This document shows positions 1 to 8,940 of a stretch of DNA of 64,000 bases, in pieces (the first letter of the stretch is position 1; the number at the start of each line of letters is the position of its first letter). This DNA is from Actinomadura montaniterrae (GTDB lineage: Bacteria > Actinomycetota > Actinomycetes > Streptosporangiales > Streptosporangiaceae): positions 23,157 to 87,156 of the forward strand of contig NZ_WBMR01000016.1 of NCBI RefSeq assembly GCF_008923365.1, in the 5' to 3' direction. The position numbers were made by a program, and so were the translations under genes. Under the pieces are notes generated by a model that searched no databases, was not told the origin of the DNA, and was given only the letters and a program-made list of their open reading frames with translations.

Positions 1-2147
1 GCGATGGAGTCCTTGCCGGATTCGATCGCGGTGTCGCGGCGCTCCTTGGAGAACCAGTGCTTGATCTTGTTGCGGGCGCGGGCGGACTTGACGAAGCCGA
101 GCCAGTCGCGGCTCGGGCCGGCGTCCTGCGACTTGGAGGTGAAGACCTCGACGGTGTCGCCGTTGTCGAGGGTCGATTCGAGGGGGACGAGGCGGCCGTT
201 CACGCGGGCGCCGATACATCGGTGCCCGACCTCGGTGTGGATCGCGTACGCGAAGTCGACGGGGGTCGCGCCCTGCGGCAGCGCGATGACGTCGCCCTTC
301 GGGGTGAACACGAACACCTCGGAGACCGACAGGTCGAAGCGGAGCGACTCCAGGAACTCGGCCGGGTCGGCGGTCTCCTTCTGCCAGTCGAGGAGCTGGC
401 GGAGCCACTGCATGTCGCCGGCCTTGCGGCCGCCGACCGTCTCCTCCTTGTACTTCCAGTGCGCGGCGACGCCGTACTCGGCGCGGCGGTGCATGCCCCA
501 GGTGCGGATCTGCAGCTCCACGGGTTTGCCCTCGGGGCCGATCACCGTGGTGTGCAGCGACTGGTACATGTTGAACTTCGGCATCGCGATGTAGTCCTTG
601 AACCGGCCGGGGACCGGGTTCCATCGCGCGTGGATCGAGCCGAGGGCGGCGTAGCAGTCGCGGACGCTGTCGACGAGGACCCGGATGCCGACCAGGTCGT
701 AGATGTCGTCGAAGCTGACGTCGCGGGCGATCATCTTCTGGTAGATCGAGTAGTAGTGCTTCGGCCGGCCCGTCACGGTGGCCTTGATCCGGGCCTCGCG
801 CAGGTCGGTGGAGACGTTCTCGATCACTTCCTGCAGGTAGACGTCGCGGCGCGGGGCGCGCTCGGACACCAGCCGGGCGATCTCGTCGAACCGCTTGGGG
901 TACATCGTGGCGAACGCGAGGTCCTCCAGCTCCCACTTCAGCGTGTTCATGCCGAGGCGGTGCGCGAGCGGCGCGAACACCTCGAGGGTCTCGCGGGCCT
1001 TCTTCTCCTGCTTGTGCCGCGGCATGTAGCGCAGCGTCCGCATGTTGTGCAGCCGGTCGCCGAGCTTGATCACCAGGACGCGGATGTCGCGGGACATCGC
1101 GACGACCATCTTGCGGACGGTCTCGGCCTCGGCGGCCTCGCCGTACTTGACCTTGTCGAGCTTGGTGACGCCGTCGACGAGCGCGGCGATCTCGTCGCCG
1201 AAGTCGGCGCGCAGCTCCTCGAGGGTGTACTCGGTGTCCTCGACGGTGTCGTGCAGCAGCGCCGCGCAGAGCGTCTCGGTGTTCATGCCGAGTTCGGCGA
1301 GGATGGTCGCGACGGCGAGCGGGTGCGTGATGTACGGGTCGCCGCTCTTGCGCTTCTGGTCGCGGTGGTAGTGCGCGGCGACGTCGTAGGCGCGCTCGAT
1401 CAGCCGCAGGTCCGCTTTGGGGTGGGTGTTGCGGACGGTCTTGATGAGCGGTTCGAGTACCGGGTTCATAGCGGGACCCCGCTGGGCGCCCAGCCTGGCG
1501 AGCCTGCGGCGCACCCGGGCGGCGGACGGTGGGATCGCGGCCGGCGTCGTCCTGGACTGGGCATCGGAGGGCGTGGCTCCCGGGGAGGCGGGCGCCGGCG
1601 GCGTCGCCGGCCCCTGGACGGGGCGGGCCGCCGCGGCCGGCGTTCCGGCGGCCCCGTCGGCGGGGGGCGCCGTGGCCTGCGGCTTCTCCGCGGTCGTTCG
1701 CGGCGCGGACGGTTTCGCGGCGGACGGTCTCGACGCGGCCCGTTTCGGCGCGGACGGTTTCGCCGCGGACGATCCGGACGACGGCGGGGCGGTGGCGTCC
1801 TTCGCGGCCTCGGTGCCGGGCCGCTGCGCGGGCGCCGCGGCGGCCGCCTCGTCGGCGGGCGGCGATCCGGCCGCCGCCGATGATCCTTCGGACGCCGATC
1901 CGGCGGACGATGATCCTGCGGGCGGTGATCCGGTGGACGATGATCCTGCGGGCGGTGATCCGGTGGACGGGTCCTGGGCGGTGGCGGGCGGGCGGGCAGC
2001 GGGCTCGTCGGCGGGGCGTCGCTCCGCGGCGGTGGGCGCACCGGTCCGCTCTGCGGACTCCGCGGCGTCCCGCTCACGGCGGGTCTCGTCCGCGGCGTCC
2101 ACGGCGGCGTCGGTCACCGCTCCGGTCGATGCCACCTCACCGCGCAC
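1..2147 (-). CDS. relA: Bifunctional (p)ppGpp synthetase/hydrolase, RelA/SpoT family (3' end outside window)
   Basis: Stringent-response enzyme that makes and degrades (p)ppGpp. Reading the minus strand, the conserved body begins near 1469 ([13 protein letters not shown]). It carries the HD hydrolase motif [11 protein letters not shown] (near 1240-1260), the synthetase signature [13 protein letters not shown] (near 735-775) and a TGS domain ([19 protein letters not shown], near 255-315). The frame stays open upstream of 1469 through an Ala/Pro/Ser-rich extension of about 225 residues ending [16 protein letters not shown], the kind of N-terminus seen in Streptomyces RelA, so I place the start upstream. 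GTG at 2147 follows AGGAGG by 4 nt; GTG at 2135 is the alternative. An in-frame stop at 2157-2159 bounds the ORF. The C-terminal regulatory part lies beyond position 1. Confidence 0.93.
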   Translation of the reverse strand, partial: MRGEVASTGAVTDAAVDAADETRRERDAAESAERTGAPTAAERRPADEPAARPPATAQDPSTGSPPAGSSSTGSPPAGSSSAGSASEGSSAAAGSPPADEAAAAAPAQRPGTEAAKDATAPPSSGSSAAKPSAPKRAASRPSAAKPSAPRTTAEKPQATAPPADGAAGTPAAAARPVQGPATPPAPASPGATPSDAQSRTTPAAIPPSAARVRRRLARLGAQRGPAMNPVLEPLIKTVRNTHPKADLRLIERAYDVAAHYHRDQKRKSGDPYITHPLAVATILAELGMNTETLCAALLHDTVEDTEYTLEELRADFGDEIAALVDGVTKLDKVKYGEAAEAETVRKMVVAMSRDIRVLVIKLGDRLHNMRTLRYMPRHKQEKKARETLEVFAPLAHRLGMNTLKWELEDLAFATMYPKRFDEIARLVSERAPRRDVYLQEVIENVSTDLREARIKATVTGRPKHYYSIYQKMIARDVSFDDIYDLVGIRVLVDSVRDCYAALGSIHARWNPVPGRFKDYIAMPKFNMYQSLHTTVIGPEGKPVELQIRTWGMHRRAEYGVAAHWKYKEETVGGRKAGDMQWLRQLLDWQKETADPAEFLESLRFDLSVSEVFVFTPKGDVIALPQGATPVDFAYAIHTEVGHRCIGARVNGRLVPLESTLDNGDTVEVFTSKSQDAGPSRDWLGFVKSARARNKIKHWFSKERRDTAIESGKDSI
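1906..1965. repeat. Perfect 30-bp tandem duplication inside the relA N-terminal extension
   Basis: The 30-bp unit at 1906-1935 is repeated exactly at 1936-1965. It encodes a ten-residue Ser/Gly/Pro-rich unit on the minus strand in the low-complexity RelA extension. Because 30 is a multiple of three, copy-number change would keep the frame. It looks like slippage in a disordered linker. Confidence 0.85.
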
Positions 2148-2248
2148 CCAGCCTCCTCAGCCCTCGCGGGCGCCGTCTCCGCGCCGGCGGGAACGCACCC
2201 GTCCCCGGCGGAACCCTGGTGGCCAGTGTATCCGCCGGGCATTTCGTC

Positions 2249-2773
2249 CTAGACCGTAACCAATGAATGGACGTCCAGATTCCCCAGCTTGCCGCGCCCG
2301 TGCAGGAACGACAGCTCCAGCAGGACCGACAGGCCGACGACCTCGCCGCCGCCGCGGCGGACCAGTTCGGCGGCGGCCCGGGCCGTCCCGCCGGTGGCCA
2401 GCACGTCGTCGACGATCAGCACCCGGTCGCCGGGCTCGAAGGCGTCGACGTGGATCTCGATCGTCTCGGTCCCGTACTCGAGATCATAGGTCTCCTCGTG
2501 CGTCCGCGACGGCAGCTTCCCCTTTTTGCGCACCGGGACGAACCCCGCGCCGAAGTGGTAGGCGACCGGCGCGGCGAGGATGAACCCGCGCGCCTCGATC
2601 CCGACGATCTTGTCGACGGTGCCGCGGCCGTGGTGGTTGACGATCGCGTCGACGACCCCCGCGAACGCCACATGGTCGGCCAGCAGCGGGGTGATGTCCT
2701 TGAACACCACGCCCGGCTTCGGATAGTCGTCCACGTCGCGGATCCGCTCCTGGATCAGCTTGCCGAGGTCCAC
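2249..2773 (-). CDS. apt: Adenine phosphoribosyltransferase
   Basis: Purine-salvage enzyme forming AMP from adenine and PRPP in the cytoplasm. The PRPP-binding motif VLIVDDVLATGGTA and the segments DYPKPGVVFKDITPLL and GIEARGFILAAPVA are characteristic of Apt. I chose GTG at 2773 (product starting VDLGKLIQERIRDV) because GGGAG lies 7 nt upstream; an in-frame GTG at 2800 is possible and would add nine residues. The 174-residue length is normal for the family. It sits between relA and secF as in other actinobacteria, but the strong hairpin at 2818-2871 probably separates it from secF transcription. Confidence 0.95.
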   Translation of the reverse strand: MDLGKLIQERIRDVDDYPKPGVVFKDITPLLADHVAFAGVVDAIVNHHGRGTVDKIVGIEARGFILAAPVAYHFGAGFVPVRKKGKLPSRTHEETYDLEYGTETIEIHVDAFEPGDRVLIVDDVLATGGTARAAAELVRRGGGEVVGLSVLLELSFLHGRGKLGNLDVHSLVTV

Positions 2774-2817
2774 CGTTTCACTCCCTGTGACGAATCCCAC
2801 GTGATCCCGCTCAGAAC

Positions 2818-2871
2818 CGCGCCGTGCCCGCGCCCGTCACCACGGTGGGTGACCGGCGCGGGCACGGCGCG
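2818..2871. terminator. Long hairpin between secF and apt
   Basis: Perfect 17-bp outer arms (2818-2834 and 2855-2871) enclose a 6-bp inner stem GTCACC/GGTGAC with a single C/C mismatch between them and a 6-nt loop. It starts 7 bp past the secF stop codon and lies 44 bp before the apt start. The position fits a terminator of the yajC-secD-secF unit on the minus strand. There is no T-run, which is common in high-GC actinobacteria. Confidence 0.7.
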
Positions 2872-2878
2872 TCTCGCT

Positions 2879-4060
2879 CTACTTGCCGCCGCGGCGCTGC
2901 TGGCGGGTGCCGCGGCGCGGTTGCTGCCGCGGCCCCGTCTGCACGACCTTCCGGATGGTCACGCCGGACGGCAGGGTCCCGGAGGCCGGCGCGTCGTCGC
3001 CGTCGTCGTCCGGCTCGTCGCCGGACGCCGTGTCGCCCGAGGACGTGTCGCCGGACGCACCGGTCGCGGCCTTGACCTTCGCGCTCCTGGCCTGCCGCTT
3101 GGCGCTCTGCTCGCGGCGGGCGATGTTCGCGCGGATCTGCTTGTACTTCGGCTCGCGCTCCTTGAGCTGCACCAGCAGCGGCGTCGCCACGCACAGCGAG
3201 GAGTACGTACCGATGATCATGCCGACGAACAGCGCGAGCGACAGGTCCTTCAGCGTGCCCGCGCCGAACAGCGTGGTGCCGATGAACAGGATCGCGCCGA
3301 CCGGCAGGATCGCGACCAGCGAGGTGTTCAGCGACCGGACCAGCGTGCTGCTGAGCGCCTGGTTCGCCGCCTCGCTGTAGGTCGTCCTGGAGGTCGGGCC
3401 GAGCGGCTTCGTGACCTCCTTGATCATGTCGAAGACGACCACCGCGTCGTACAGCGAGTACCCGAGGATCGTCAGGAACCCCAGCAGCGTCGCGGGCGTG
3501 ACCTCGAACCCGGACCAGGCGTACACGCCCGCCGTGATGATCAGGTCGTGCACGAGGGCGACGACGGCGGCGACCGCCATCCGCCACTCGAACGCCACCG
3601 ACAGGTAGCCGATGATCAGGATCATGAAGACGATGAGCGCCTGCCACGCCTTCTTCTGGATCTCCCCGCCCCACGAGGCGCCGACCACCTGGGTGCTGAC
3701 CTTGCTGGCCGGGACCTTCAGCTCCTTGGTGATGGTCGACTTGACCTGGGTCACCTGGTCCGAGGACAGGCTCTGGGTGGTGACCCGCCAGTCGTCGCCG
3801 GCCTTCTGCACGATCGGGTCGTGCGCGCCGCCGTCGGTCGCGGCGGAGCGCACCTGCTCGATCGAGGAGCTCGGCGCCTTGAAGGTGAAGACCGAGCCGC
3901 CCTTGAACTCCACGCCGAAGTTGAGGCCCTGGATCAGCAGCCCCGCGAGCGACAGGATCAGCAGCGCCCCGGACAGCGAGTACCAGATCTTCGGCTTGCC
4001 GACGATGTCGGCGCTGATCTCACCCCGGTAGATCCGGGAGATGACCGCGCGCAGCCCCAT
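2879..4060 (-). CDS. secF: Protein translocase subunit SecF
   Basis: Membrane partner of SecD; the pair uses the proton motive force to assist late stages of Sec export. Visible are an N-terminal membrane segment (about residues 28-50), the periplasmic-domain motif NFGVEFKGGSV and the RND-type signature LGYSLYDAVVVFDMIKEV, followed by further membrane helices. The C-terminal 90 residues are charged and Gly/Asp/Arg-rich, a cytoplasmic tail found in actinobacterial SecF. The ATG at 4060 begins 3 bp after the secD stop, so the two are translationally linked. The 393-residue length suits actinobacterial SecF. Confidence 0.96.
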   Translation of the reverse strand: MGLRAVISRIYRGEISADIVGKPKIWYSLSGALLILSLAGLLIQGLNFGVEFKGGSVFTFKAPSSSIEQVRSAATDGGAHDPIVQKAGDDWRVTTQSLSSDQVTQVKSTITKELKVPASKVSTQVVGASWGGEIQKKAWQALIVFMILIIGYLSVAFEWRMAVAAVVALVHDLIITAGVYAWSGFEVTPATLLGFLTILGYSLYDAVVVFDMIKEVTKPLGPTSRTTYSEAANQALSSTLVRSLNTSLVAILPVGAILFIGTTLFGAGTLKDLSLALFVGMIIGTYSSLCVATPLLVQLKEREPKYKQIRANIARREQSAKRQARSAKVKAATGASGDTSSGDTASGDEPDDDGDDAPASGTLPSGVTIRKVVQTGPRQQPRRGTRQQRRGGK

Positions 4061-4063
4061 GGC

Positions 4064-5860
4064 TCAGGCCTCCTGGCTCGTCTTGCGGGCGGCGACGCCG
4101 TCGGCGTCCTGCGGGTTGCGGCGCAGCCGTTTGGCGTCCAGCCCGGACATCGGATGCCCGCGGCCGAAGAACCTCGTCCGCGACAGCAGGGCCACCAGCG
4201 GCTTGGTGAAGAAGAACACCACCACGATGTCGATCAGCGTGGTCAGGCCCATCGCGAACGCGAACCCGGCGACGCCGCCGACCGCGAGGAAGTACAGCAC
4301 CACGGCGGCCAGGAACGTCACGGCGTCGGCGACCAGGATGGTGCGCCGCGCCCGCTTCCAGGCGTTCTCCACCGACGAGCGCAGCCGGCGGCCCGCTCTC
4401 AGCTCGTCCCGCAGCCGCTCGAAGTAGACGATGAACGAGTCGGCGGTGATGCCGATCGACACGATCAGGCCGATGATGTGCGGCAGCGAGAGCCGGAAGC
4501 CCATCCCCTCGCCGAGGATCACCACCGCCTCGTAGGTGATGATCGACGCGACGATCAGGCTGGACACCGCGACGAGGCCGAGGCCCCGGTAGTACAGCAG
4601 GCAGTAGACGACGACCAGGCCGAGGCCGATCGCGCCGGCGATCAGGCCGCCGGTCAGCTGGTCGGAGCCCAGCGTGGACGACACCTCGTCGATGGAGCTC
4701 TGCTTGAACTCCAGCGGCAGCGCCCCGTACTTCAGCACGTTGGCGAGGTCGGTCGCGTACTGCTGGGTGAAGCTGTCGGCGGGGCCGTCGATGCTGGCGC
4801 TGCCGCCGGTGATCGCGCCCTGGTTGATCTGCGGCGCGGAGACGACCTGGCCGTCCAGCACGATCGCGACCTGCGCCTGCGGCGACGACGAGTCGCTCTG
4901 GTAGGCCTTGGACGCGTCGGTGGTGACGTCGCCGAACTGCTTGGCGCCCTTGCCGTCGAACTTCAGCGACACCGACCAGCTCGCCTGGCCCTGCTGGGAG
5001 TTCGGCGGCATCGCGGTCGCGCTCTTGACGTTCTCGCCGAGCACCCGGACCGGGCCGAGGATGTACTTGCCGACCTGGCCGTTCTCGACCTTCTGCGCGC
5101 ACGCCGCGACGAACTGGCGCTTCGGGTCGTTGGCGCCCGGCGCGTGCCGGTCGCCGTTGTAGCAGTCCAGCGACTCGAACTGCTGGACGACCGCCTTGTC
5201 GGTGACGCCCGGGTAGGTCTGCGTGCCGGTGCCGGTGGACGGCGACACCAGCGGCGAGGACGGCGACGCCGAGGGGGACGCCGACGGGGACGGCGAGCCC
5301 GAGCCGGACGGGTTCGGCGTCGGCGCCGCCAGCGCGTCCGACACCGCGCGCTTGCGCGGCGTGGCGGACGCGGACGGCGACGCCGACCCCGACGGCTTCG
5401 TCGTCGGCTTGCCGGACGGGCTCGCCGTGCCGGACGGGCTCGCCGACGGGGAGGGCGTCGCCCCGCCCGCCGTGGGCTTGCCGTCGGCGTAGGCGAACAC
5501 CTGCCGGAACTGCAGCTTGGCGGTCGTGCCGATCAGCCCCACGACGCGGCTCTGCCCCTCGCCGGGCACGTTCACCACGATGTTGTTGCTGCCCTGCTTG
5601 GCGACCTCGGCGTCGGACACGCCCAGACCGTTGACCCGCTGCGTCATGATCTTGACGGCCTGGTCCATCAGGCCGGACGGCGGGTTCTTGCCCTTCTCGG
5701 TCTTGGCGGTGAGCGTGACGGTCGTCCCGCCCGCGAGGTCCAGGCCGAGCTTCGGCTTGGTCTGCCCCTGCAGGAGCGCGACGCCGGCCAGGATCGCGAT
5801 GACCGCGAAGAGCGCGAAGAGCGTGCGCCCGGGCTTGGGAACGTTGCTAGGCGAGGCCAC
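4064..5860 (-). CDS. secD: Protein translocase subunit SecD
   Basis: Six-helix membrane subunit of the SecDF accessory complex with a large extracytoplasmic domain. The N-terminal helix is followed by LGLDLAGGTTVTLTA, and the C-terminal RND domain holds VSIGITADSFIVYFERLRDE. Unusual is a Ser/Pro/Thr/Ala low-complexity insertion (about residues 130-220) in the exported domain, seen in actinomycete SecD proteins and probably a flexible linker. The start is GTG at 5860 (product VASPSNVPKPGR). It lies 42 bp downstream of yajC in the same orientation. Confidence 0.96.
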   Translation of the reverse strand: MASPSNVPKPGRTLFALFAVIAILAGVALLQGQTKPKLGLDLAGGTTVTLTAKTEKGKNPPSGLMDQAVKIMTQRVNGLGVSDAEVAKQGSNNIVVNVPGEGQSRVVGLIGTTAKLQFRQVFAYADGKPTAGGATPSPSASPSGTASPSGKPTTKPSGSASPSASATPRKRAVSDALAAPTPNPSGSGSPSPSASPSASPSSPLVSPSTGTGTQTYPGVTDKAVVQQFESLDCYNGDRHAPGANDPKRQFVAACAQKVENGQVGKYILGPVRVLGENVKSATAMPPNSQQGQASWSVSLKFDGKGAKQFGDVTTDASKAYQSDSSSPQAQVAIVLDGQVVSAPQINQGAITGGSASIDGPADSFTQQYATDLANVLKYGALPLEFKQSSIDEVSSTLGSDQLTGGLIAGAIGLGLVVVYCLLYYRGLGLVAVSSLIVASIITYEAVVILGEGMGFRLSLPHIIGLIVSIGITADSFIVYFERLRDELRAGRRLRSSVENAWKRARRTILVADAVTFLAAVVLYFLAVGGVAGFAFAMGLTTLIDIVVVFFFTKPLVALLSRTRFFGRGHPMSGLDAKRLRRNPQDADGVAARKTSQEA

Positions 5861-5902
5861 TGGTCGTTTTCTTCCCGTCCTTGAGTCGTTGCCGGAGGCG
5901 CG

Positions 5903-6415
5903 TCAGGCCGAGGGCTTCTCCCCGGCCTTGGCCTTCGCCTTGGGCTTGGACTCCCCGGCCTCGTCCTCGTCGTCGAGGTCCGCCGCGCCGGCGGCGCCGT
6001 CGGCGTCCTTGGACAGGTCCACCTCGGACGGCTCGTCCTTGGACAGGTCGACGCGCTCGCCGTCCTCGTCCGCCTCGAGCTCGTCGTCGTCGGCCTCGTC
6101 GTCCAGCTCCTCGGGCTCGTCGTCCTTGAGGACCTGCATGACGGCCTGCTTGACGAAGTGGACCTCGACGCCCGGCGCGATCTCCAGCAGGAGACCGTCG
6201 TCGTCGACGGAGACCACGGTGGCGCGGATGCCGCTGGTGGTCAGCACCCGGGCTCCCGGTTCCATGGCGCTCTGCATCTGCATCTGCTCCTTGCGCCGCT
6301 TGCTCTGCGGCCGGATGAGCAGGAAGTAGAACACCACGGGGACGGCGAGGAGCAGCAGCAGGTTGAAGCCCCCGCTGCCGCCGGACGAAGCCGCCAAAAT
6401 CATGTCGCTGCCCAT
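5903..6415 (-). CDS. yajC: Preprotein translocase subunit YajC
   Basis: Small single-span membrane protein that associates with SecDF. One helix (about residues 18-35) is followed by the family signature FLLIRPQSKRRKEQ and the KOW-like region PGARVLTTSGIRATVV. The C-terminal half is strongly acidic (Asp/Glu-rich) and then Lys/Ala-rich. At 170 residues it is longer than the roughly 110 residues of Gram-negative YajC because of this tail. ATG at 6415 is preceded by AAGGA. First gene of the yajC-secD-secF unit. Confidence 0.93.
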   Translation of the reverse strand: MGSDMILAASSGGSGGFNLLLLLAVPVVFYFLLIRPQSKRRKEQMQMQSAMEPGARVLTTSGIRATVVSVDDDGLLLEIAPGVEVHFVKQAVMQVLKDDEPEELDDEADDDELEADEDGERVDLSKDEPSEVDLSKDADGAAGAADLDDEDEAGESKPKAKAKAGEKPSA

Positions 6416-6511
6416 TACTGGGGCATCCTTCCGATGTGGTTTGCCCAGCCTGTGACCGGATCGGCCACCCCATGGGGAACGCGGGCTGGAGACGGTGGAA
6501 CCAAGTCCCGG

Positions 6512-6540
6512 AGTCTAGAGAGTACGCGAGACCCCGGCAA
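6512..6540 (-). promoter_or_regulatory. Candidate housekeeping promoter of yajC-secDF
   Basis: On the minus strand TTGCCG (6540-6535) is followed after 17 nt by TAGACT (6517-6512), a good match to -35/-10 elements. It lies about 100 nt upstream of the yajC start in the 178-bp gap after ruvB. Confidence 0.5.
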
Positions 6541-6593
6541 CGACGTGACGATCCGCGACGCCGGGAAGTTCCCATCCCGTTACAACATGATCA

Positions 6594-7658
6594 CTATTCG
6601 GGCCGATCGGCGCCGTCGTCCACCTCGAACAGCGTACCGGCCATGGGCGACGCGGCCGGCTGGGCGATGCCGAGGTGCGCCCACGCGGCGGGCGTCGCGA
6701 TGCGGCCGCGGGGCGTCCGGGCCAGCAGGCCCTGCCGGACGAGGAACGGCTCGGCGACGACCTCCACCGTCTCGGGCTCCTCCCCCACCGACACCGCCAG
6801 CGTCGACAGCCCCACCGGCCCCCCGCCGAACTTGCGCATCAGCGACTCCAGGACGGCCCGGTCGAGCCGGTCCAGACCACGCTCGTCCACCTCGTAGAGT
6901 CGCAGGGCGGCCTTCGCCAGCTCCCGCGTGATCACGCCGTCGGCGCGGACCTCGGCGTAGTCGCGGACGCGGCGCAGCAGCCGGTTGGCGATCCGGGGCG
7001 TCCCCCGGGACCGCCCGGCGACCTCGGCGGCGCCGTCGTCGGTGATCTCCACGTCCAGCAGCCGCGCCGACCGCCGGACGATCACCTCCAGCTCGGCGGG
7101 CTCGTAGAAGTCCATGTGCGCGACGAACCCGAACCGGTCGCGCAGCGGCCCCGGCAGCATGCCCGCCCGGGTCGTGGCGCCGACCAGCGTGAACGGCGCG
7201 ATGTCGAGGGGGATCGCGGTCGCGCCCGGCCCCTTGCCCACGACGACGTCGACCCGGAAGTCCTCCATCGCCATGTAGAGCATCTCCTCGGCGGGGCGCG
7301 CCAGCCGGTGGATCTCGTCGAGGAACAGCACCTCGCCCTCGGCGAGGGTGGACAGCACCGCCGCCAGGTCGCCGGCGCGCTCGATCGCGGGGCCGGAGGA
7401 GATCCGCAGCGGCTGCCCCAGCTCCGCCGCGATGATCATGGCGAGGGTGGTCTTGCCGAGCCCGGGGCCGCCGGACAGCAGCACGTGGTCGGGCGTGCGG
7501 CCGCGCCGCAGCGCCCCGCGCAGCACCAGCGACAGCTGCTCGCGGACCCGCTCCTGCCCGACGAAGTCGTCGAGCTTCTTCGGCCGCAGCGCCGCCTCGA
7601 TCACCTGCTCCTCGGCGCCCTCCGCGTCCGCCGAGACCAGCCGCTCGCTCTCCTCCAT
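6594..7658 (-). CDS. ruvB: Holliday junction branch migration helicase RuvB
   Basis: AAA+ motor that drives branch migration with RuvA. Walker A is GGPGLGKTT, Walker B is LFLDEIHRL, and sensor I lies in [20 protein letters not shown]; a winged-helix C-terminal domain follows ([18 protein letters not shown]). The open frame extends further upstream, but ATG at 7658 ([14 protein letters not shown]) matches family N-termini, overlaps the ruvA stop by one base (TGATG), and gives the normal length of 354 residues. Confidence 0.97.
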   Translation of the reverse strand: MEESERLVSADAEGAEEQVIEAALRPKKLDDFVGQERVREQLSLVLRGALRRGRTPDHVLLSGGPGLGKTTLAMIIAAELGQPLRISSGPAIERAGDLAAVLSTLAEGEVLFLDEIHRLARPAEEMLYMAMEDFRVDVVVGKGPGATAIPLDIAPFTLVGATTRAGMLPGPLRDRFGFVAHMDFYEPAELEVIVRRSARLLDVEITDDGAAEVAGRSRGTPRIANRLLRRVRDYAEVRADGVITRELAKAALRLYEVDERGLDRLDRAVLESLMRKFGGGPVGLSTLAVSVGEEPETVEVVAEPFLVRQGLLARTPRGRIATPAAWAHLGIAQPAASPMAGTLFEVDDGADRPE

Positions 7659-8263
7659 CACTTGGCGAGCTTCTTCAGCGCGGACTTCAGCAGAGCCGCG
7701 ACCGGGGGCGCCTCGGCGCCGTCGAGGTCGGCGGCGACGGCGTCGACGGCCGCGTCCGCGTCCTTGGCGGACCAGCCGAGGTTGATCAGGCCCATCTGGA
7801 CCTGGGTGCGCCACGCCTCGGCCGCGGCGGGCGCCCGCACCTCGGCGGCGCCGTCGCCGACGGGCCCGCCGAGCCGGTCCTTCAGCTCCAGGACGATCCG
7901 CTGCGCGCCCTTCTTGCCGATCCCCGGCACCTTGGTCAGCGCGGTCAGGTCCTCGGTGGCGACGGCGCGGCGCAGCGCGTTCGGGGTGTGCACGGCGAGC
8001 ATCGCCAGCGCGAGGCGGGGGCCGACGCCGCTGGCGGTCTGCAGGAGCTCGAACACCGTCCGCTCGTCGTCGTCGGCGAACCCGAACAGGGTCAGCGAGT
8101 CCTCCCGGACGACCAGCGAGGTCGGCACCTTCGCGTGGTCGCCGACCCGCAGCCCCGCGAGGGTCGCGGGCGTGCACTGCACGGCCAGGCCGACGCCGTG
8201 CACGTCGATCACCGCGCCGTCCGGCCCGGCGGCGGCCACCTGGCCGCTGACGAAGGCGATCAC
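7658..8263 (-). CDS. ruvA: Holliday junction branch migration protein RuvA
   Basis: Tetrameric junction-binding protein that loads RuvB. The N-terminal OB domain starts [16 protein letters not shown]; helix-hairpin-helix motifs include [16 protein letters not shown] and [20 protein letters not shown]; a short C-terminal RuvB-binding domain ends [12 protein letters not shown]. The GTG start at 8263 overlaps the ruvC stop (GTGA), so translation is coupled. The 201-residue length is as expected. Confidence 0.96.
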   Translation of the reverse strand: MIAFVSGQVAAAGPDGAVIDVHGVGLAVQCTPATLAGLRVGDHAKVPTSLVVREDSLTLFGFADDDERTVFELLQTASGVGPRLALAMLAVHTPNALRRAVATEDLTALTKVPGIGKKGAQRIVLELKDRLGGPVGDGAAEVRAPAAAEAWRTQVQMGLINLGWSAKDADAAVDAVAADLDGAEAPPVAALLKSALKKLAK

Positions 8264-8859
8264 TGGACGCTTCCTCCTCTGCTCCGGCCCCCAGGGGCGG
8301 TGGTGCTCCGGGCGGCCAGCCGCTCGCGCTCGGCCCGCGCCAGCTCCTCGATCCGCGAGACCTGCGCCCGCGCGAGCCGCCGCTGCGCGCTGCCGCGCCA
8401 CACGTGGCAGATCGCGAGGGCGAGCGCGTCGGCCGCGTCCGCGGGCTTCGGCGCGGTCTCCAGGCTCAGCAGGCGGGTGACCATCTTCGTCACCTGCGCC
8501 TTGTCGGCGCGGCCGTTGCCGGTGACGGCGGCCTTGGCCTCGCTCGGGGTGTGCAGCGCGACCGGCAGGCCGCGGCGGGCGGCGGCCAGCATCGCGATGC
8601 CGGCGGCCTGCGCGGTGCCCATCACGGTGCGGACGTTGTGCTGGGAGAACACCCGCTCGACGGCGACGGCGTCGGGGGCCAGCTCGTCCATCAGCGCCTC
8701 GATCCCCCGCTCGACGCCGAGCAGCCGCAGCGCGTGGTCCTCGGCGGGGTCGGTCCGCACCACCGACACGTGCACCAGGTGCAGCCGCTTGCCGGGCGCG
8801 CCCTCGACGACCCCCACCCCGCACCGGGTGAGCCCGGGGTCCACCCCCATCACCCGCAC
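8260..8859 (-). CDS. ruvC: Crossover junction endodeoxyribonuclease RuvC
   Basis: Mg-dependent resolvase that cuts Holliday junctions. The acidic active-site residues appear in [13 protein letters not shown], in [10 protein letters not shown] and in [17 protein letters not shown] set the start at GTG 8859 (VRVMGVDPG), 5 nt after AAGGAG and matching family N-termini; an in-frame ATG at 8877 is a weaker option. The C-terminus has an extra Arg/Ala-rich tail of about 30 residues. First gene of the ruvC-ruvA-ruvB operon. Confidence 0.95.
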   Translation of the reverse strand: MRVMGVDPGLTRCGVGVVEGAPGKRLHLVHVSVVRTDPAEDHALRLLGVERGIEALMDELAPDAVAVERVFSQHNVRTVMGTAQAAGIAMLAAARRGLPVALHTPSEAKAAVTGNGRADKAQVTKMVTRLLSLETAPKPADAADALALAICHVWRGSAQRRLARAQVSRIEELARAERERLAARSTTAPGGRSRGGSVQ

Positions 8860-8940
8860 GGCCGCTCCTTCGATCATCTGTTCGGCCGAACACGCTACCA
8901 ACTCAGGATGACATCGTTCGTGTGCGGCGGGCGTGTCCCG

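Noticed and set aside
5220..5460. Possible frameshift or foreign insert in secD because of the Ser/Pro/Thr-rich stretch
   Set aside because: The frame is continuous with conserved SecD on both sides, and actinomycete SecD proteins carry such linkers.
2267..5884. A 1205-codon open frame on the plus strand opposite secF and secD
   Set aside because: Its product is Arg/Asp/Gly/His-rich with no recognisable domain; the minus strand encodes clear SecF and SecD. Long antisense frames are expected at this GC content.
8860..8901. Longer RuvC start at 8901
   Set aside because: The extra residues are not conserved; GTG 8859 has a good ribosome-binding site and fits the catalytic N-terminus.
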